From Candidatus Phytoplasma asteris (GTDB lineage Bacteria; Bacillota_I; Bacilli_A; Acholeplasmatales; Acholeplasmataceae): a stretch of DNA of 64,000 bases. Made by a program: the position numbers and the translations under genes. The notes beneath the pieces were generated by a model. It saw only the letters and a program-made list of their open reading frames with translations. It was not told the origin of the DNA and made no database searches. Each line of letters begins with the position of its first letter. Within the stretch, counting starts at the first letter, position 1. Below are positions 49,111 to 59,818 of this stretch, one piece after another. The DNA lies in assembly GCF_038505995.1 (NCBI RefSeq), contig NZ_CP128414.1, positions 558,001-622,000 on the forward strand, read 5' to 3'.

Positions 49111-50145
49111 ATGCAAACCAAAATCAAAAATCTAACCGCACAATTTCACACCAGTTTACAAAAAAACAAACATGATTTAGACCAATTAATGACCTTAGAC
49201 AAAGAATTTTTAGGCAAAAAGGGCATCTTGTTTGAACTTACCCAAGAGCTAAAAAGCCTTCCTCATGCCCAAAAAGCAGTTGCAGGCAAATTAATTAACG
49301 TTTTAAAAAAAGAAATTATTTTCACTTTACAAAAAGAAAAAGAAATTTTACAAAGAAACCAACTAAACGCCAAATTGCTCCAAGAAGAAATTGATCCTAC
49401 TTTACCAGGATTGAAATTTTTCCAAGGAAGCACCCACCCCCTTAATCAAATCATTGAACAAATTGAAGATTTATTTTTATCTTTAGGCTATGAAATTAAA
49501 GAAGGCAACGAAATTGAAACTGATTTTTATAATTTTGAAATGCTCAACATGGGCAAAGGCCACCCCGCAAGAGCAATGCAAGACTCTTTTTATATCGACC
49601 CCCAAAAACTTTTGCGCACCCACACTTCCAACGTCCAAGTCAAAGAAATGAAAGCTCGCCAAGGAGGACCCCTCAAAATTATTTCTCCTGGAAAAGTTTA
49701 CCGCAAAGACGATGATGACGCCACTCATAGCCATCAATTTATGCAACTCGAAGGACTTGTTATTGACAAAAACATTAATTTTTCCCATCTCAAAGAAACT
49801 CTTTTACTCATTACCAAAGAATTATTTGGCACTTCCCAAGAAATTCATTTAAGACCGTCTTATTTTCCCTTTACCGAACCTAGCATTGAAGTTGATTTAG
49901 TAATTACCAAAAAAGATGGCACCAAAGAATATTTAGAAATTTTAGGAGCTGGTTTAGTGCATCCCCAAGTTCTTAAAAACGCTAATTATGACCCTGAAAA
50001 ATATCAAGGTTTTGCCTTTGGAATAGGTATTGAAAGAATTGCTATGATTAAATATCAAATTGACAATATTAGACATTTTTATACTAATGATATTCGCTTT
50101 TTAAAACAATTTGCAAGGAACACCGCCAACAATGAAAATTATTGA
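49111..50145 (+). CDS. pheS: phenylalanyl-tRNA synthetase alpha subunit
   Basis: A 344-aa catalytic subunit. An N-terminal coiled coil (about 1-95) is followed by the class II core: HPLNQIIEQIEDLFLSLGYEI, motif 2 near PGKVYRKDDDDATHSHQFMQLEGLVID, and motif 3 GFAFGIGIERIAMIKYQI. The C-terminal 14 residues past RFLKQF overlap pheT by 14 bases. It forms an operon with pheT. Confidence 0.97.
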   Translation: MQTKIKNLTAQFHTSLQKNKHDLDQLMTLDKEFLGKKGILFELTQELKSLPHAQKAVAGKLINVLKKEIIFTLQKEKEILQRNQLNAKLLQEEIDPTLPGLKFFQGSTHPLNQIIEQIEDLFLSLGYEIKEGNEIETDFYNFEMLNMGKGHPARAMQDSFYIDPQKLLRTHTSNVQVKEMKARQGGPLKIISPGKVYRKDDDDATHSHQFMQLEGLVIDKNINFSHLKETLLLITKELFGTSQEIHLRPSYFPFTEPSIEVDLVITKKDGTKEYLEILGAGLVHPQVLKNANYDPEKYQGFAFGIGIERIAMIKYQIDNIRHFYTNDIRFLKQFARNTANNENY

Positions 50146-52600
50146 AAATATTTTAAAAAACCATTTTTCGCAACCCCTTTCCCAAAATATTTCTGCCTTA
50201 ACTAACAATTATATTACCGAAGTGCAAAATTTTTTCCCCCTATCCAAAAACACTAATTTAGTGGTGGGGCAAATTCTTAACTTTCAAAAAATTAAAGGTT
50301 CCCAAAAATTAAATTTAGTAGAAGTTAACACTGGCACAAAAGTAGTCAAAATTGTTTGTGGAGCTTCTAATTTACAAAATGGCAAAAAAGTTATTGTAGC
50401 TTCAGAAGGTTCTTTTTTGGAAGGCATCAACGCCACCCTTAAAAACAAAAAAATTTATGGAGTTTTTTCAGAAGGAATGCTTTGTGCTTTGGAAGAATTG
50501 GGAATTAGTACCAAATTTTTAACTCCCCAAGAACAAGAAGGAATTTATCTTTTTGATGACCCCAACGACCAAATTGCTTTGGGAAGTAATGCTTTAATTC
50601 CTTTAGGACTTGATTGTTTTATCTTAGAATTAGGGCTTACACCCAATCGTGGTGACCTTTTATCTCACCTAGGTTTTGCCAAAGATCTCAAAGCAGTTTT
50701 GTCTTCTCAAAGTTCCAATAACAATCAAGAAACAAAAGCAACCAACTACAAAACACAAAACAGCGAAGACCAAACAACCCCAAAAACGCTCCCCCAATTA
50801 AACCCCGATTTTTTTGCAAACTTGCCTCAATCTCCTTTAAAAGTCCAAATTGAAAACGACAGTTGTTATGAATACAACGCTTGTATCCTGGAAAACATCA
50901 AAATCAAACCTTCTCCTTTATGGTTGCGAAACGCCCTCTTACAATCAGGCATCAACCCAATCAACAATGTTGTTGACATCACTAATTTAATTTTAATCGA
51001 ATACGGTATTCCCCTACAAGCTTTTGATTCTGAAAACATCAAACAAATCAAAGTTAGAAAAGCCTTACCACAAGAAAATATTACAACTCTTAACCAAAAT
51101 GATTTTGTTTTAGATGAAAATGATTTAGTTATTACAGATGGCAAAAAAGCCATTGCTCTAGCTGGTATTGTAGGACTTTTAGAAAGCAGCATTAAACCTA
51201 CAACTACTAAAATTATTCTTGAAGCTGCTTATTTTTCGCCCCAAACTATTGCCCAAACTTGTCAAAAACTCAAAACCAAAACTGAAAGTTCCCTACGTTT
51301 TGAAAGAGGCATTGACCAAAGTCTTATTCCTTTAGCTTTTCAAAAAGCATGCCAACTTTTAGTCACTTTAGCAGATGGCAAAATTACTTACCAACCTATA
51401 ATTACAAAACAAAAAAACCGTACCAATCCTACTATTTCTTTGAATCTTGATTTTGTTACAAGAAAAATTGGCGTTTCTTTGTGCCCTACTCAAATCAAAA
51501 ATTGGTTATTAAACCTAGATTATCAGATACATACATCCAAACATTTAGGACCACAGAACAAAAACGAACAATTAAACCTCCAAGCTCCTTTACGTCGTTA
51601 TGATATCAAAATTAAAGAAGATGTCATTTCTGATTTAACTAGACTTTATGGTTGCCATAAATTACCTCCCCAAACAATTCAAATCCCTACTCAAGGAAAA
51701 TTAACCTTAAAACAAAAAAATATTAGAGAATTGCGCAAACTCTTAGTTAATTTAGGATTTTATGAAACTATTACTTACAGTTTAATTAGCTCTGAGATGT
51801 TTGAAGTTTTTACTCCTCAAAAACCCTTTATCAAAATAATGAATCCTTTGTCACAAGACAAAATGATTTTAAGACAAAGTTTGCTAAGTAGTTTAGTAGA
51901 AGTTTTAAGCTATCAGCACAAACGACAAACTTTTGATACTGCTTTTTTTGAAATTGGAAAAACTTATTTTCCCAACCAAGAAACATTAAGTCTTGCTTTT
52001 GCTTTGAGTGGTCATTTCTTAAATTCCTTGTGGTACAAACAAGATGTTTCAAGTTCTTTTTTTGTTACCAAAGGCATCCTTGAAAAAATTAGTGCTTTTC
52101 TAGGCATTAACCTTACTTATCAAAAAACACAACAACATAGTAATTTTCATCCAGGAATGCAAGCCAATTTGTTATTTAACAATCAAATAATAGGAGTTAT
52201 CGGAAAAACACATCCCCAACTTAATACCAAATACCACTTAAAAGAAAGTTTTCTTTGTGAACTTTTTTTAACGGATGAAATTCTTAACACTACAAAAACG
52301 TTTACCTTCCAACCAATTCCTAAATTTCCTACTGTTATTCGTGATTTAGCCTTTTTAGTAGATACCAAATATTCCTTTTATCAAATCGAACAAACCATTA
52401 AACAAACTACCCCTTTTGATTTAATCAAATGTGAATTATTTGATGTTTATCAAATACCTAAAACCAAAGAAAAACATTCTCTTGCCCTTAGACTTTTTTT
52501 CCATAACTTAGATAAAAACTTAGAAAAACAAGATGTAGAACATTGTATGGAAAAAATTACTTCTAATTTGATTAAACACTTTCATATTGAAATTAGATAA
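50132..52600 (+). CDS. pheT: phenylalanyl-tRNA synthetase beta subunit
   Basis: An 822-aa subunit. A tRNA-binding EMAP-like OB domain is at about 35-150 (VVGQILNFQKIKGSQKLNLVEV, VCGASNL). The B3/B4 editing domain, B5 and the FDX-ACB domain (FPTVIRDLAFLVD) follow. The start taken is the ATG at 50132 (MKIIENILKNHF), overlapping the pheS end; an earlier TTG at 50111 adds seven residues and lies on the ribosome site. A Gln/Asn-rich insertion lies at about 200-235. Confidence 0.96.
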   Translation: MKIIENILKNHFSQPLSQNISALTNNYITEVQNFFPLSKNTNLVVGQILNFQKIKGSQKLNLVEVNTGTKVVKIVCGASNLQNGKKVIVASEGSFLEGINATLKNKKIYGVFSEGMLCALEELGISTKFLTPQEQEGIYLFDDPNDQIALGSNALIPLGLDCFILELGLTPNRGDLLSHLGFAKDLKAVLSSQSSNNNQETKATNYKTQNSEDQTTPKTLPQLNPDFFANLPQSPLKVQIENDSCYEYNACILENIKIKPSPLWLRNALLQSGINPINNVVDITNLILIEYGIPLQAFDSENIKQIKVRKALPQENITTLNQNDFVLDENDLVITDGKKAIALAGIVGLLESSIKPTTTKIILEAAYFSPQTIAQTCQKLKTKTESSLRFERGIDQSLIPLAFQKACQLLVTLADGKITYQPIITKQKNRTNPTISLNLDFVTRKIGVSLCPTQIKNWLLNLDYQIHTSKHLGPQNKNEQLNLQAPLRRYDIKIKEDVISDLTRLYGCHKLPPQTIQIPTQGKLTLKQKNIRELRKLLVNLGFYETITYSLISSEMFEVFTPQKPFIKIMNPLSQDKMILRQSLLSSLVEVLSYQHKRQTFDTAFFEIGKTYFPNQETLSLAFALSGHFLNSLWYKQDVSSSFFVTKGILEKISAFLGINLTYQKTQQHSNFHPGMQANLLFNNQIIGVIGKTHPQLNTKYHLKESFLCELFLTDEILNTTKTFTFQPIPKFPTVIRDLAFLVDTKYSFYQIEQTIKQTTPFDLIKCELFDVYQIPKTKEKHSLALRLFFHNLDKNLEKQDVEHCMEKITSNLIKHFHIEIR

Positions 52601-52788
52601 AAATAGATAAAAAAAATATTGCTTTTTAAGTGTATATGCAAATATAATATTTGTGGTAAAATAAGTAAAATAATAGGGTAGTTAAATTAGTTTTTTTACC
52701 CTTTTTATCTTTTTGCCTTTTTACATTTGTATAATTATAAATTTTTTTAATCAATAAAACAACAAAAAAACTAAAGGAGTCTTTAAAA

Positions 52789-54417
52789 ATGTTTAATGTC
52801 AACCATTTAAGCAAAAATTACGTTACTAAACGCGGTAATATGACGATGTCCTTACAAGACGTTTCTTTAAAATTACCTGATAAAGGTATGGTTTTTATCT
52901 TAGGTAAATCAGGTTCTGGTAAATCTACTTTATTAAATGTTTTAACAGGCATTGATGTTGCAAACGGCGGCGTAGTTGAAGTATGCAAAGTTCCTATTAC
53001 AACTTTTAATCAAAAATATTTAGATAATTATCGTAATGGAATGATTGGTTTTATTTTCCAAGAATTCAACTTAATAGAAGATATGAATGTATTTGAAAAT
53101 ATTGTCTTAGCATTACAATTACAAAATAAAAAACCAGATGTTGCCTTAATTAATGATTTAATGAATCAAGTAGGATTGGATGTTTCATTCCTAAATAGAA
53201 GAGTTAATGAACTTTCAGGAGGACAAAAACAACGTGTTGCTATTGTTCGTGCTTTGGTGAAAAATCCTAAAATGGTCTTTGCTGATGAGCCTACAGGAAA
53301 TCTAGATTCAGAAACAGGAACCCAAGTTTTTGATTTACTTCAAAATTTAAGTAAAGAAAAATTAGTAGTTATTGTATCTCATGATAGCGAAAGTGCTTAT
53401 AAATATGCTGATCGTATTTTAGAATGTAAAGATGGTAAAGTCATATCAGATATGACAAGAAAAAAAGACACTACTAAAAAAAGCAAAGACAAAAAACAAG
53501 TATTTAAAGAAGGTCAAGTTCTTACAGCTGAAATGATTGCAAACTTAACTAACTTAACTAAAAATCCTGCTTTAGAAAACTTTGATAAAACTGATGAGAC
53601 TAAAGTATTACAACAAGATACTGATTTTGTATCTTTTCCTAGTTGTTTGCCTTTTTCGTTTGTTGCTAAGGCTGCTTTAAAGAGTTTTAAAAATAAAAAG
53701 TTTTTCTTGGCATTGACTGTTTTAGTAACTGCTATTGCAACTTTTATTTTTATGTTTTTTGCTTTTACATTTTTGAGTTATAAATGGTTCGGAATCTGTG
53801 ATAAAATATATCAAATGTATGAATTATTTGAAGGATATAAAGGATATGTAGAATTATATTTGTTTGTTGGTGTTGTGCAAATAGCTGTTAAAATTATTCA
53901 AATTATAAGTAGCCCTATGTTCTGGGTTTGGATTTTATCTGTTCCAGGTGCTATGATTATGCTTTATTTTTCTATGAGTGCCAAACTTCAAAATAAAAAA
54001 ATGGGTATTCTAAGAGCTTTAGGTTCTAATGGTGTTAATGTTGGTAAAATCTTTTTAGTTGAAGCATTCTTTTTTGCTTTATTCCAAATGGTTTTAACTT
54101 TTGTATTATTATTAAGTATTTTACTTTGGTTTAAAGATGCATCTATATTATTTTCATCTTTCGATATGAAACCGTTGCCCAATTTTGAAAGTGAAAATGA
54201 CATTATGGTTTTCGATAATTCTTTAGTAAATTCGAAAAATAAAGGCATTTTATTATGGTTTACATCACCATATTTAGCTTTCAATCCTTTTGTAAGAGTC
54301 CTTTTATTTAATTTATTATCATTTAGTTATGTCTTTTTAATGACTCTACTATTTATATCTTTCATTATTTATAAATGGTCTAACAAAAAACCAGTTGACA
54401 TCATCAACAATAAATAA
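52789..54417 (+). CDS. ABC transporter, fused ATPase and FtsX-like permease
   Basis: A 542-aa fusion. Residues 1-225 are a MacB/LolD-type ATPase: Walker [10 protein letters not shown], signature LSGGQKQR, Walker [15 protein letters not shown] Lys/Asp linker follows. Residues about 285-540 hold four membrane helices of FtsX type ([21 protein letters not shown] is the FtsX core). Firmicute relatives with this fusion are usually longer; this one lacks a large extracellular domain. It may extrude lipoproteins or peptides, or sense cell-wall stress; the substrate is unknown. ATG follows AAAGGAGTCTTTAAAA. The 52601-52788 gap has no gene. Confidence 0.88.
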   Translation: MFNVNHLSKNYVTKRGNMTMSLQDVSLKLPDKGMVFILGKSGSGKSTLLNVLTGIDVANGGVVEVCKVPITTFNQKYLDNYRNGMIGFIFQEFNLIEDMNVFENIVLALQLQNKKPDVALINDLMNQVGLDVSFLNRRVNELSGGQKQRVAIVRALVKNPKMVFADEPTGNLDSETGTQVFDLLQNLSKEKLVVIVSHDSESAYKYADRILECKDGKVISDMTRKKDTTKKSKDKKQVFKEGQVLTAEMIANLTNLTKNPALENFDKTDETKVLQQDTDFVSFPSCLPFSFVAKAALKSFKNKKFFLALTVLVTAIATFIFMFFAFTFLSYKWFGICDKIYQMYELFEGYKGYVELYLFVGVVQIAVKIIQIISSPMFWVWILSVPGAMIMLYFSMSAKLQNKKMGILRALGSNGVNVGKIFLVEAFFFALFQMVLTFVLLLSILLWFKDASILFSSFDMKPLPNFESENDIMVFDNSLVNSKNKGILLWFTSPYLAFNPFVRVLLFNLLSFSYVFLMTLLFISFIIYKWSNKKPVDIINNK

Positions 54418-54430
54418 ATATTAATTGAAA

Positions 54431-54454
54431 TACCATATATTATAATATATGGTA
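54431..54454 (+). terminator. terminator after the ABC gene
   Basis: The hairpin TACCATATATtataATATATGGTA is followed by T-rich sequence. It starts 14 bases after the stop. A TATAAT box near 54590 (GGTATAATACA) may belong to the pdh operon promoter; its -35 is not clear. Confidence 0.8.
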
Positions 54455-54641
54455 TTTTTTTTATCTCTTAAACTTGCAATTTTCATTATTTTGTTTCATC
54501 ATTTGTCTTAATTTCAAGTACAATTTAAGTGTAGATGTATATTATCAAATAACACTAAATTAATTATATTTAGTAACACAATAAAGGTATAATACATTTA
54601 ATCAAAAACAAACTAATATAAATAAAATAAGGAGTATTACA

Positions 54642-55733
54642 ATGTTAACGAATGTGTACGACCCCCTAAAAGGTAAACAATTCCAAATACTTGACGAAAA
54701 TGGCAACCTTGTTCAACCTGAATTAGAACCAAAATTATCTAAAGATGTTTTATTAAAAATGTATAAAACAATGGTTTTAGGTAGACAAGCTGATTTAGCA
54801 GCCTTAAAATATCAACGCCAGGGACGTATGGGAAACTATTTACTTAACTCAGGGCAAGAAGCATCTCAAGTAGGTGTCGCTGCTGCCTTAGAACCCCAAG
54901 ATTGGGTATCACCTTATTATCGTGATGCAGGAATTTTTCTTTACCGTGGAGTTTCTTTAGAACAATTTTATCTTTACTGGTATGGCAATGAAAAAGGCTC
55001 TCAACTAGACCCTAAGTTGCGTATTTTACCAGCTAACATTATTATTGGCTCTAGTGTTAATTTAGGAGCAGGACTTGCCTTAGCAAGCAAAATGCAAAAT
55101 AAAAAAGAAGTAACTATTGCAACTATTGGAGACGGAGGAACTGCACACGAAGAGTTTAATGCAGGTCTTAACTATGCTGCTGTTTTTGGAGTACCATTAG
55201 TAGTATTTATTCAAAATAACCAGTATTCTATTTCTAATCCTCGTAACAAAGTATCCAAAGCTAAAACTTTAGCTCAAAAATGTTATGCTTGTGGAATTCC
55301 TGGCATGCAAGTAGACGGCAACGACATTTTAGCTGTTTATGTAGCAGCCCAAGAAGCCTTTAACGAAGCGCGAAAAGGAAACGGACCTACTTTAATTGAA
55401 AATGTTTCTTATCGTCTAGAAGCACACTCCACTAATGATAATGCTTCTGTTTACCGTAGCAAAGAAGAAGAATTAGAGTGGCGCAAAAAAGACCCAATTG
55501 TACGTTTTCAAAAATACTTGATGAATAAAGGTTATCTAACTCAAAAACAAGTAGAACAATTTGAAAAAGAAGCCCAAGAAGAAGTTGTTTTAGCACACCA
55601 AAAAGTAGAACAAACAGGCAACAACATCGATATTAAAGATATTTTTGCATACACTTATGAAAAAATGACTCCTCAATTAGAAGAACAATACGAAGAATGC
55701 AAAGCTTTTTTCAACACAAAGGAAGGTAAATAA
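54642..55733 (+). CDS. pdhA: pyruvate dehydrogenase E1 alpha subunit
   Basis: A 363-aa E1 subunit that decarboxylates pyruvate with thiamine diphosphate. The TPP motif runs GDGGTAHEEFNAGLNYAAVFGVP...NN in its usual place (about residues 167-197). RHAT-like phosphorylation loops read RLEAHSTNDNAS. It is the first gene of a four-gene operon for making acetyl-CoA. The start follows AAATAAGGAGTATTACA. Confidence 0.97.
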   Translation: MLTNVYDPLKGKQFQILDENGNLVQPELEPKLSKDVLLKMYKTMVLGRQADLAALKYQRQGRMGNYLLNSGQEASQVGVAAALEPQDWVSPYYRDAGIFLYRGVSLEQFYLYWYGNEKGSQLDPKLRILPANIIIGSSVNLGAGLALASKMQNKKEVTIATIGDGGTAHEEFNAGLNYAAVFGVPLVVFIQNNQYSISNPRNKVSKAKTLAQKCYACGIPGMQVDGNDILAVYVAAQEAFNEARKGNGPTLIENVSYRLEAHSTNDNASVYRSKEEELEWRKKDPIVRFQKYLMNKGYLTQKQVEQFEKEAQEEVVLAHQKVEQTGNNIDIKDIFAYTYEKMTPQLEEQYEECKAFFNTKEGK

Positions 55734-55735
55734 TA

Positions 55736-56710
55736 ATGGCTTCAATGACATTACTAGATGCAATTAATCAAACTTTAGATAGCAAGTTAGCAAAAGATCC
55801 TCGAGTAGTTCTTTTTGGACAAGATGTAGGAAAATTAGGCGGCGTTTTCCGCGTAACTAAAGGCCTACAAGACAAACACGGAGAAACTCGCGTTTTTAAT
55901 GCCCCTATTGCTGAATCTTCTATTATCGGAAGTGCTATCGGACTTGCAATTAACGGCATGCGACCAGTTGCAGAAATCCAATTTGATGGTTTTATTTTTG
56001 TAGGACTAGAAGACCTATTTGCCCACGCAGCCCGTTTGCGTAACCGTAGTCGTGGTAATTACACAGTACCTATGGTAGTAAGAGTCCCAGTTGGTGGAGG
56101 GGTAAAATCCTTAGAACATCACTCCGAATCATTAGAAGTAATTTTGGGCTCTGTTCCTGGTCTTAAAGTAGTTATTCCATCTAATCCTTACGACGCTAAA
56201 GGTTTATTAATGGCTGCTATTAACGACCCTGATCCAGTAGTCTACATGGAACCTAAAAGAATTTATCGTGGTTTCCGTCAAGAAGTTCCCGAAACAGATT
56301 ACGAAGTCCAAATCGGTAAAGCCAAAGTCGTTCAAGAAGGCACAGACATTACAGTTGTAGCTTGGGGAGCAATGGTACCAGAAACACTATTAGCCCTTAA
56401 ACAACTTGATCCTAATGTTTCCGTAGAACTAATTGATTTAAGAACTATTAATCCTATTGACAGAGAAACTGTAATTACATCTGTTAAAAAAACTGGACGC
56501 TTTTTAGTAGTTCATGAAGCATGTAAAACTTACGGACCTGCAGGAGAATTAATGGCTTTAGTTAACGAACAAGCTTTCTTATACCTAGATGCAGCTCCTG
56601 CCAGAGTTACTGGAAATGATATCACAATGCCTTTAGCCAAAGCAGAACATTATCAGTTTTTAAGCCCTGAAAAAATAGCTGATGCTATTAAAAAAGTGGT
56701 TTGCGAATAA
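55736..56710 (+). CDS. pdhB: pyruvate dehydrogenase E1 beta subunit
   Basis: A 324-aa partner of PdhA that completes the active site. Landmarks are FGQDVGKLGGVFRVTKGL, FNAPIAESSIIG, MRPVAEIQFDGF and the transketolase C-terminal domain (ELIDLRTINPIDRETV). It starts 2 bases after pdhA. The gap behind it to 56961 has no gene and no hairpin I trust, so transcription probably continues. Confidence 0.97.
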   Translation: MASMTLLDAINQTLDSKLAKDPRVVLFGQDVGKLGGVFRVTKGLQDKHGETRVFNAPIAESSIIGSAIGLAINGMRPVAEIQFDGFIFVGLEDLFAHAARLRNRSRGNYTVPMVVRVPVGGGVKSLEHHSESLEVILGSVPGLKVVIPSNPYDAKGLLMAAINDPDPVVYMEPKRIYRGFRQEVPETDYEVQIGKAKVVQEGTDITVVAWGAMVPETLLALKQLDPNVSVELIDLRTINPIDRETVITSVKKTGRFLVVHEACKTYGPAGELMALVNEQAFLYLDAAPARVTGNDITMPLAKAEHYQFLSPEKIADAIKKVVCE

Positions 56711-56961
56711 GATAACAAAAAGATATAAGGATATAAAAATATAAAGGCAAAACAACCCTTTTCTTTTGTCCCGAAAAACAACACATTAAAACTACTTCCA
56801 AATCAAATTAAAAACTCAAAATATCTAAATAAAACTAAAAACCACAATCATAACCATAACCACCAACCAAAACACATACCAAAATAAAAATTAAAAACTA
56901 AAAAAGCAAACAACAAAACCCCAACCAAACTAAACTGCATTATAATCAAGGAGATAAAAAT

Positions 56962-58233
56962 ATGTTTGAATTTAAATTTGCTGATGTCGGCGAAGGCATT
57001 CATGAAGGTACAATTACAAGATGGTTTTTTAAAGTGGGCGACCAAGTAAAAGAAGGTGATGTTTTAGTTAAAGTTGAAACTGACAAATTAGACGTTGAAC
57101 TAACTTCTCCTGTAGCAGGAAAAATCTTAAAAAGAGACCTTAATGAAGGTGAAGTTATTTGCGTAGGAGATACTATCGTTTTAATCCAAGAACCAGGTGA
57201 CACTGATGCAGATGTTAAAAAGTTTTCTTCTCAAAACCCTAATGAAACTGCTGCTACAGAAAAAAACGACACCCAACAAGCACAAACATCCGCACAAACC
57301 TCTTTACCACCTCAAAAAGTACTTGCTACTCCATTAGTAAAAAGTCTAGCCAAAGAACTAGGACTTGACCTTTCAACCATTAAAGGAACAGGTGTAAATG
57401 GAAAAATCTTAAAAGTAGATGTACAAAACGCAACTAACCCTTTACAAACTCAACCACAACCACAAACACCACAACCAACAACCCCTTTTGTCCAAGAACA
57501 ACCAACCCCCACCCCAACTTTTGCCACATCTAGCCAAGAAACAGAAGTAGTAAAAATTTCTCGCCTCAGAAAAGCCATCGCCCAAAAAATGGTTCTTTCC
57601 AAAGGCAAAATCCCAGAAACTACTCTAATGGACGAAGTAAACATTACTGCTTTAGTAACACTACGCAAACAAGCCAAAGATCAAGCACAATCCCAAGGAA
57701 TCAAATTAACTTTTATGGCTTTTATCATGAAAGCAGTAGCGATTGCCTTACAAGAATTCCCATTATTTAACGCTAGTTATGATGACGTTAAAGAAGAAGT
57801 TACTTACAAAAAATTCATTAATTTAGGAGTAGCAGTTGATACCAAAGACGGTCTAATCGTTCCTAACATCAAAGATGCTAACAAATTAACTCTTTTAGAA
57901 ATGGCACAACAACTACAACAAGTAGCCAAAGCCACTACCGAAAGAAAAGTAGAATTAAATCAGCTTCAAAACGGAACTTTTACTATCACTAATTTTGGTT
58001 CTATCGATATTACTTACGGCACTCCAGTTATCAATTACCCTGAATTAGCTATTTTAGGAGTAGGAAAAATCACCAAAAAACCTGTAGTTGAAAACAGTCA
58101 AATTGTAATTGCAGACATGCTTCCTCTTTCCTTAGCAATTGACCACCGTATTATTGATGGTGCTGATGGCGGTAGATTTTTAAAACGCGTTAAAGAATTG
58201 CTAAATAATACTACTTTATTGCTTTTATCCTAA
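56962..58233 (+). CDS. pdhC: dihydrolipoamide acetyltransferase (E2)
   Basis: A 423-aa E2 core protein. One lipoyl domain (1-78) has the lipoylated K42 in VETDKLDVELTSP. A flexible Gln/Thr/Pro linker follows, then the E1/E3-binding domain (about 113-150, ATPLVKSLAKELGLDLSTIKGTG), a second Pro-rich linker, and the catalytic domain with SLAIDHRIIDGADGGRF. It transfers acetyl to CoA. The site AAGGAGATAAAAAT precedes ATG. Confidence 0.96.
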   Translation: MFEFKFADVGEGIHEGTITRWFFKVGDQVKEGDVLVKVETDKLDVELTSPVAGKILKRDLNEGEVICVGDTIVLIQEPGDTDADVKKFSSQNPNETAATEKNDTQQAQTSAQTSLPPQKVLATPLVKSLAKELGLDLSTIKGTGVNGKILKVDVQNATNPLQTQPQPQTPQPTTPFVQEQPTPTPTFATSSQETEVVKISRLRKAIAQKMVLSKGKIPETTLMDEVNITALVTLRKQAKDQAQSQGIKLTFMAFIMKAVAIALQEFPLFNASYDDVKEEVTYKKFINLGVAVDTKDGLIVPNIKDANKLTLLEMAQQLQQVAKATTERKVELNQLQNGTFTITNFGSIDITYGTPVINYPELAILGVGKITKKPVVENSQIVIADMLPLSLAIDHRIIDGADGGRFLKRVKELLNNTTLLLLS

Positions 58234-58254
58234 CAGAAAGACCAAGGGCAAATT

Positions 58255-59628
58255 ATGAAAAATTATGATGTTTTAGTGATTGGTGGAGGTCCTGGTGGAT
58301 ACGTTGCTGCCATTAAAGCTGCTCAAATGGGTGCTAAAGTTGCTTTAGTAGAAAAACATAAATTAGGTGGTATTTGTCTTAATTATGGCTGTATTCCTAC
58401 CAAAGCTTATTTAAAAAGTGCCAAAATGTATAAAGATATCAAACGTTGTGCTGATTTTGGAATTAAAGTACAAAACGGCGTTTCTTTTGATTGGTCCTCC
58501 ATTTTATCACGCAAAAATAAAATTGTTGCTCAACTTACTACAGGTATATCTTTTCTCCTGAAAAAAAATAAAATTGATTTTTACCATGGTTTTGCAAGTG
58601 TTCTTTCTCCTTGCGAAGTCCAAGTAGACACTAACTTATTGCACACCCAAAAATTAATTATTGCAACAGGCAGTACCGCTTTTGTTCCTCCTATTCCAGG
58701 TGCCCAAGAAGCTTATCAAAAAGGCATTCTTAAAACTAGTAAAGAATTACTACAACTAGAAAGCTATCCTTCCAAAGTTACTATTGTAGGAGGCGGTGTT
58801 ATTGGAGTAGAATTTGCAACTATTTTTAATTCTTTTGGTAGTGAAGTGACTATTTTAGAAAGACAAGACACTATTCTAAATGGTATGGATAGGGAAGTTG
58901 TTGTTGCATACACTAAAAAACTTCAAGCAGACGGCATCCAAATTTTGAATCAAGTAGAAGTAACTAAAATTAATGACAATCAAACTACCTACACTCAAAA
59001 AGGCAATGCCAAAACAATTACTTCGGATGTTATTTTAATGGCTGTAGGCACCAAAGCCAATCTTGCAGGCTTAGAAAAATTAAATTTAGCCCTCAACCGC
59101 AATAGCGTCCAAACTGATAATTTTTGTCAAACTTCAATTCCTGGAGTATATGCTATTGGTGATGTAAACGGCAAACACATGTTAGCTCACGTGGCAAGTC
59201 ATGAAGGTATTGTAGCTGTGACTCACGCTTTAGAACAAAAAGCACATCCCATTAATTATGACCGTGTTCCTGCTTGTATTTATGGTTTTCCTGAAATTGC
59301 TTCTATTGGCATGACCGAACAACAAGCCAAAGAAAAACAAATGGATTATAAAGCTTCTAAAATATCTCTGGGAGCTGTTGGCAAATCTTTAGCTGATGGC
59401 GAAAAAGAAGGTTTTGCTAAATTAATTGTTTGCAAAAAACATTTAGAAATTTTAGGAATGCATATTTATGCTTACAATGCTACTGAATTAATTAGTGAAA
59501 TGGCTGTAGGAATGGAACTTGAAGGAACTGCTTACGAACTATCTCAAGCAATTCATCCTCATCCTACCTTATCAGAACTTACTTTTGAAGCTCTTTTAGG
59601 AGCCGTTGACAAACCAATTCATGCATAA
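58255..59628 (+). CDS. lpd: dihydrolipoamide dehydrogenase (E3)
   Basis: A 457-aa FAD enzyme that reoxidises E2 lipoate. FAD motif GGGPGGYVAA at 10-19; redox pair C41 and C46 in GGICLNYGCIPTK; NAD motif VGGGVIGVEFA; the acid-base His in AIHPHPTLSE near the C-terminus. There is no fused lipoyl domain. It ends the pdh operon and starts 21 bases after pdhC. Confidence 0.97.
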   Translation: MKNYDVLVIGGGPGGYVAAIKAAQMGAKVALVEKHKLGGICLNYGCIPTKAYLKSAKMYKDIKRCADFGIKVQNGVSFDWSSILSRKNKIVAQLTTGISFLLKKNKIDFYHGFASVLSPCEVQVDTNLLHTQKLIIATGSTAFVPPIPGAQEAYQKGILKTSKELLQLESYPSKVTIVGGGVIGVEFATIFNSFGSEVTILERQDTILNGMDREVVVAYTKKLQADGIQILNQVEVTKINDNQTTYTQKGNAKTITSDVILMAVGTKANLAGLEKLNLALNRNSVQTDNFCQTSIPGVYAIGDVNGKHMLAHVASHEGIVAVTHALEQKAHPINYDRVPACIYGFPEIASIGMTEQQAKEKQMDYKASKISLGAVGKSLADGEKEGFAKLIVCKKHLEILGMHIYAYNATELISEMAVGMELEGTAYELSQAIHPHPTLSELTFEALLGAVDKPIHA

Positions 59629-59650
59629 TTATTATTTGATCTTTTAACAA

Positions 59651-59677
59651 AAAAAGAACCTTTAATAGGTTCTTTTT
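59651..59677 (+). terminator. terminator of the pdh operon
   Basis: The hairpin AAAAAGAACCtttaataGGTTCTTTTT starts 22 bases after the lpd stop. Confidence 0.85.
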
Positions 59678-59818
59678 CCTTAAATTGGTGATGCAATTAT
59701 GAAAACCCAAAAAAGAAAAAGAAAACGAAGCGAAATAAAACAACAAAAATAAAATAAAGATAAAGCACAACATTAAATATTAAATCCTCAAATATTTTTG
59801 AATAAAAGGAGATGATAA